From assembly GCF_019428685.1 (NCBI RefSeq), contig NZ_CP080096.1, positions 434,001 to 498,000 on the forward strand: a DNA stretch of 64,000 nt, given 5' to 3'. Origin of the DNA: Paraburkholderia edwinii. GTDB taxonomy: Bacteria; Pseudomonadota; Gammaproteobacteria; Burkholderiales; Burkholderiaceae. Below the pieces are notes generated by a model. The model saw only the letters and a list, made by a program, of their open reading frames with translations, did no database searches and had not been told where the DNA came from. Positions 60,609 to 64,000 of this stretch are shown here, piece after piece; positions within the stretch are counted from its first letter, which is position 1, and each line of letters starts with the position of its first letter. The position numbers and the translations under genes were made by a program.

Positions 60609-62063
60609 ATGAACCTTAAAGCGAAGATATCCCTGCTCGCGATCGTGCCGTTCCTGCTTGCGATCGTCGGTATCGGAATCGGCGTGCGCCATCAGGCCAC
60701 GGCCCTCGCGCGAACCCAGCACGCCACCACGCAGGCCGCGTATCTCGCGAGCAAGGAAATCGAGCTGCGCCACTACGTCGATCTCGCGATGAGCGCAATC
60801 GCGCCGCTCTACGCAGCCGCCGGCGAAAACGCTCGCGACGAAGCGATGTTGCAAAGCCGTGCGCTGGCCACACTGGAGAAACTCGACTTTGGTCAGGATG
60901 GCTACTTTTTTGTTTATGACATGCATGGCCGCTCATTGATGCATCCACGCGAACCGGATCTGGTCGGACGCGATCTGTGGACGCTGCGCGATCCCGCGGG
61001 TTCGCTCACCATCCAGCAACTGATCGCCGCGGCGTCGCGCGGCGGTGGCTATGTGCGCTACGTGTGGCACCGCCCGTCCACCGGCAAGCTCGCGCCGAAG
61101 CTCGGCTACGTCGTGCCGCTCGAACGCTGGGGCTGGATGGTCGGCACCGGCATTTACCTCGACGATGTCGATACGACGCTCGCGCGCATCGACCAGCGCG
61201 CGTCGTCGAATATCGAACGCACGATGATGTGGATCGGCGGCATCGCGCTCGCGGGGCTCGCCGTGATCACGCTATGCGCGCTGGTGCTGAACGTCAGCGA
61301 GTATCGCAGCGCCGACGCGAAGTTGAGGCGTCTCGCGCAGCAGGTCGTTGCATCGCAGGAAAGCGAGCGCGCCCGGCTCTCGCGCGAATTGCACGACGGC
61401 ATCAGCCAGATGATGGTGTCGGTCAAGCTGCTGCTCGAATCGGCGCTCGCGCGCTTCGAGCACAGCGAGGCGCGAGTGCCGGCGGCCGAGGCCGCGTTGT
61501 CCACGAGTCTGACCCGGCTCGGCGACACGTTGCGCGAAGTGCGACGCATCTCGCACGCGCTGCGGCCGTCCATGCTCGATGACCTTGGCCTAGCCGCCGC
61601 GCTCGAACAGCTGACGCGCGAACTGAGCGCCGAGTCGGGCGTCGCGATTGCGTTCGCGCAGACGGGACAGGCACGCGGCATGCTGCTGCCGGACGCCGTC
61701 AACACCGCCCTCTTTCGCATCGCGCAGGAGGCGTCGACAAATATTGTGCGGCATGCGCGTGCATCGAAAGCGGCGCTCGCGCTCGACATATCGGCGGGCA
61801 CGGTCGCGCTGACCATCGAAGACAACGGCCGCGGTTTCGATATCGATCGCGTGCAGGCCGATCCGAACGCCGGTGTGGGCTTGCGCAACATGCGGGAACG
61901 GCTGGAGGCGCTGGGCGGCACGCTGTCTCTGGTCTCGCAACCGGGGCGCACCATCGTACGCGCAACGGTGCCCGTGTCCACACGCGGCAGCGACAAGGCA
62001 TCGGCATCAGCCGCCGGTGCATCGCACGCCGACCCGCGCATCGCGCAGGAAGACCGACCATGA
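60609..62063 (+). CDS. Sensor histidine kinase with cache domain (NarL type)
   Basis: A 484-residue inner-membrane sensor kinase. Helix 1 (about 8-28) and helix 2 (about 205-228) enclose a periplasmic single-cache domain (about 35-195) with DGYFFVYDMHGRSLMHP, a fold that senses small carboxylates. The cytoplasmic part has HisKA_3 with His262 in SRELHDGISQ and the ATPase motifs EASTNIVRHA and DNGRGF. The stop overlaps the response-regulator start (ATGA). By position it probably senses a carbon source and controls cstA. Confidence 0.94.
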   Translation: MNLKAKISLLAIVPFLLAIVGIGIGVRHQATALARTQHATTQAAYLASKEIELRHYVDLAMSAIAPLYAAAGENARDEAMLQSRALATLEKLDFGQDGYFFVYDMHGRSLMHPREPDLVGRDLWTLRDPAGSLTIQQLIAAASRGGGYVRYVWHRPSTGKLAPKLGYVVPLERWGWMVGTGIYLDDVDTTLARIDQRASSNIERTMMWIGGIALAGLAVITLCALVLNVSEYRSADAKLRRLAQQVVASQESERARLSRELHDGISQMMVSVKLLLESALARFEHSEARVPAAEAALSTSLTRLGDTLREVRRISHALRPSMLDDLGLAAALEQLTRELSAESGVAIAFAQTGQARGMLLPDAVNTALFRIAQEASTNIVRHARASKAALALDISAGTVALTIEDNGRGFDIDRVQADPNAGVGLRNMRERLEALGGTLSLVSQPGRTIVRATVPVSTRGSDKASASAAGASHADPRIAQEDRP

Positions 62064-62704
62064 AAGACACGTTGCCCTCCGCTGCGCGCCTCATTCTCGT
62101 CGACGATCACCCGCTCGTGCGCGATGGCCTGCGTGTGCGGCTCGAAGCGGTGCCGGGCTTCGCCGTCGTCGGCGAAGCTGGGAACGCCGACGAAGCGATC
62201 GCGCTGGCGGTCACGCACCAGCCCGACCTCGTGCTGATGGATGTCGGCATGAACGGGATGAACGGCATCATGCTCGCGGGGGTCTTTCACGAGCGTTTTC
62301 CGGATATTCGCGTGCTGATGCTGTCGATGCACGACAACGTCGAATACGTGACGCAAGCGGTGCGAGCCGGTGCGAGCGGTTACGTGCTGAAGGATTCGCC
62401 GGCCACCGAGATCATCCGCGCCATCCGCGCGGTGCTCGGCGGTCAGACTTTCTTCAGCGCGGGGCTGGGTGTGCGGATGATCGAGGCGTCAGCGGCGCTG
62501 ACGCCGCTTGCGCGTCTCACGCCTCGTGAACGGGACATTCTGGACGCGCTGGCGGAGGGTCTGTCGAGCAAGCAGATTGCGCAGCGCAACGGGCTATCGG
62601 TGCGGACCGTCGAAACACATCGGCTAAATCTGAAGCGCAAGCTCGAAATCGACGGTCAGGCGGAGTTGATCAAGTTCGCCGTCGAGCACCGCAGCAAAAG
62701 ATAA
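62060..62704 (+). CDS. LuxR/NarL-type response regulator
   Basis: A 214-residue regulator. The receiver domain (about 8-125) has acidic Asp15-Asp16 and phosphoacceptor Asp61 (LVLMDVGMNG), Lys at VLKDSPA, and the C-terminal LuxR helix-turn-helix (LTPRERDILDALAEGLSSKQ to SVRTVETHRLNLKRKL) spans about 150-205. It overlaps the kinase gene by four bases and is its obvious partner. The targets likely include cstA. Confidence 0.95.
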   Translation: MKDTLPSAARLILVDDHPLVRDGLRVRLEAVPGFAVVGEAGNADEAIALAVTHQPDLVLMDVGMNGMNGIMLAGVFHERFPDIRVLMLSMHDNVEYVTQAVRAGASGYVLKDSPATEIIRAIRAVLGGQTFFSAGLGVRMIEASAALTPLARLTPRERDILDALAEGLSSKQIAQRNGLSVRTVETHRLNLKRKLEIDGQAELIKFAVEHRSKR

Positions 62705-62783
62705 GGCAGCGTCGCACCGCAAAGCGCGCCGGGCGCGGCACACGCTGATTCGCGTGATGCAGCGCCCGGCTCGGGTGCATAGT

Positions 62784-63389
62784 TCAGGAAGCGTTGCGTG
62801 CGTTGTGCTCGGTCAGGAACTTGATCAGGCCGTCGACGCCGCCTTTGTTCAGTTGCTCCTGGAACTGCCGCTGATACACCTGGATGAGCCAGGCACCGAG
62901 CATATTGATGTCGTAGATCTTCCAGCCGCCGGAAGTCTTTTCGAGCCGGTAGTCGATCTGATCGTCGCCGCCGTTGCTAAGCACGTGCGAGGTCACGACA
63001 GCGTCGTTGCCGCCCGCCTGGATGTTGGCCGGCAGAAACTGGAACTTCACGTCCTGACCGCGCAATTGCGACAAAGACGATGCATAAGTGCGCACCAGCA
63101 ACAACTGGAATTGCTCATATAACTGCTTCTGCTGGTCGGGCGTGGCGGTCGACCACGCCTTGCCAACCGCGATACGCGTCGTACGCTGGAAGTTTGTGGC
63201 CGGCACGAAGTGCGATTCGACCACGCCGGTGATCTTGCTCATGTCACCGCCGCGCGCCTGGGGGTCGGCCTTCATCGCCTCGACCGTGCCTTGCACTGCG
63301 CTCTTCACGACGGCCTCAGGCGCGGTTTGTGCAATAGCCGCGGTGGACACGAAGGCGGCTGCCAGAAAAACAGTCAGGTAACGTTTCAT
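62784..63389 (-). CDS. hpnM: Hopanoid-associated MlaC-like protein HpnM
   Basis: A 201-residue exported lipid-binding protein. Signal peptide MKRYLTVFLAAAFVSTAAIA (cleaved near Ala20). The mature part, with FVPATNFQRTTRIAVGKAW and YRLEKTSGGWKIYDINMLGAW, is the MlaC/HpnM (toluene-tolerance) fold that shuttles lipids through the periplasm. It diverges from hpnN, with which it is expected to work in moving hopanoids to the outer membrane. The start chosen is the ATG at 63389 that begins the signal peptide; upstream in-frame codons lack it. Confidence 0.9.
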   Translation of the reverse strand: MKRYLTVFLAAAFVSTAAIAQTAPEAVVKSAVQGTVEAMKADPQARGGDMSKITGVVESHFVPATNFQRTTRIAVGKAWSTATPDQQKQLYEQFQLLLVRTYASSLSQLRGQDVKFQFLPANIQAGGNDAVVTSHVLSNGGDDQIDYRLEKTSGGWKIYDINMLGAWLIQVYQRQFQEQLNKGGVDGLIKFLTEHNARNAS

Positions 63390-63579
63390 ATACAGGTCGG
63401 TACGTTGGACAATGGGCGCCGGCTCATGGAGGCAACGGACGAAGGGCCAGTATAACGGCTTTGTCACATGCGCTTTGACATCGGCGCCCGCCCTTCGATC
63501 CGCCTACAGGCGGGTTGCGTCGGTATACTTGTGCGCTCTTGAAGAAAATGCCATCCAATGACAGGGGCTCTGCGCCTAC

Positions 63580-64000
63580 ATGCTGAAGTCATCCATCGTC
63601 CGCCTTGCTGTCTTTTCCGTGCGCCGCCCGTTGCAGGTGATCGGCGTATCGCTCGCGCTTGCCGTTGCGAGCGGCTTTTACGTCGCCCATCACTTCAAGA
63701 TCAATACGGACGTGAGCCGGCTCGTCGAGAACGACGAGAAGTGGAACGCGCTCGACAATGCGATCGACAAGGCCTTCCCCGAACGCGGCGATACGATACT
63801 CGTCGTGGTCGAAGCCGGCGCGCCTGAGTTTGCCGGCGCCGCCGCGGACGAACTCACTGCCGCATTGCAAAAGGAACGGAACGAGTTCGTGCGCGTCACC
63901 GAGCCGGCTGGCGGACCGTTCTTCGAACGCAACGGTCTACTGTTTCCAGCGCTTACCGATGTCGAATCGACCACGTCGCAGCTGGTCAAGGCCAAGCCGC
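63580..64000 (+). CDS. hpnN: Hopanoid RND transporter HpnN, N-terminal part (truncated by window end)
   Basis: Only the first 140 codons are present and the frame is open to the last base. MLKSSIVRLAVFSVRRPLQV leads to the first transmembrane helix (VIGVSLALAVASGFYVAHHF). It is followed by the periplasmic region KINTDVSRLVENDEKWNALD, the typical start of HpnN, an MMPL/RND-family protein that transports hopanoids to the outer membrane. The ATG at 63580 has only a weak ribosome binding site (AGGGGCTC). Divergent from hpnM across a 190-bp promoter gap. Confidence 0.9.
   Translation, partial: MLKSSIVRLAVFSVRRPLQVIGVSLALAVASGFYVAHHFKINTDVSRLVENDEKWNALDNAIDKAFPERGDTILVVVEAGAPEFAGAAADELTAALQKERNEFVRVTEPAGGPFFERNGLLFPALTDVESTTSQLVKAKP

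Noticed and set aside
1..64000. tRNA, rRNA, CRISPR or insertion-sequence genes
   Set aside because: No cloverleaf, rRNA core sequence, regularly spaced repeats or transposase motif (DDE, HUH) was found by reading. Short inverted repeats present are operator- or terminator-sized.

Overview
The window is a 64 kb piece of GC-rich chromosome from a Burkholderiaceae bacterium (Burkholderia sensu lato, for example Paraburkholderia, Trinickia or Caballeronia). This placement is an inference. It rests on the high GC content, a Burkholderia-type trimeric porin, dispersed hopanoid genes (hpnA, hpnB, ispH-hpnH, hpnM, hpnN), a DUF3562 protein and many dehydrogenases, transporters and regulators typical of that group. 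I see no rRNA, tRNA, CRISPR array, transposase or integrase.

Layout. 1-5 kb: flavohaemoglobin hmp, a YbfB-type MFS carrier, azoreductase and an NCS1 nucleobase-type permease. 5.2-11.7 kb: a sugar-type ABC importer, with an RpiR-family regulator, ATPase and dehydrogenase on the minus strand diverging from binding protein and two permeases on the plus strand. 11.8-20.2 kb: mixed metabolism (DHA2 carrier, two dehydrogenase or acetyltransferase genes, two alpha/beta hydrolases, two VOC proteins, an iron-permease-like protein). 20.5-23.3 kb: an ECF42-type sigma factor in one run with a VOC protein and two YciI/DGPF proteins. 23.3-30.7 kb: an AT-rich gap, a porin, an SRPBCC protein, a Rieske oxygenase, a glycosyltransferase coupled to cytochrome b561, and a LysR regulator. 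The AT-rich gap and the Rieske promoter region share a palindromic site.

30.7-34.2 kb holds the most striking gene. It encodes a 1139-residue protein that appears to join a YopT/AvrPphB-type C58 cysteine protease, a degenerate second copy of that fold, and a domain closely resembling the cholera-toxin A1 ADP-ribosyltransferase. A second unusual locus, 42.6-48.4 kb, has a secreted DRGH nuclease overlapped by a tiny gene. It is followed by two paralogous proteins (596 and 904 residues) that I do not recognise. The first of these starts inside one arm of a perfect 11-bp inverted repeat that brackets its upstream region.

34.4-42.4 kb carries housekeeping and stress genes: thioredoxin-like protein, DAHP synthase, an exported MetX-like hydrolase, and a rubrerythrin / Fe-S reductase-like / DUF3501 run. 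48.4-64 kb holds an EamA carrier, an orphan EgtD, acylphosphatase and the hopanoid genes. These are interleaved with carbon-starvation transporter cstA-ybdD and an adjacent NarL-type two-component system. hpnN runs off the right end.

Start codons were chosen from Shine-Dalgarno sequences and family lengths. All functional names rest on reading motifs by eye, since no database search was possible.
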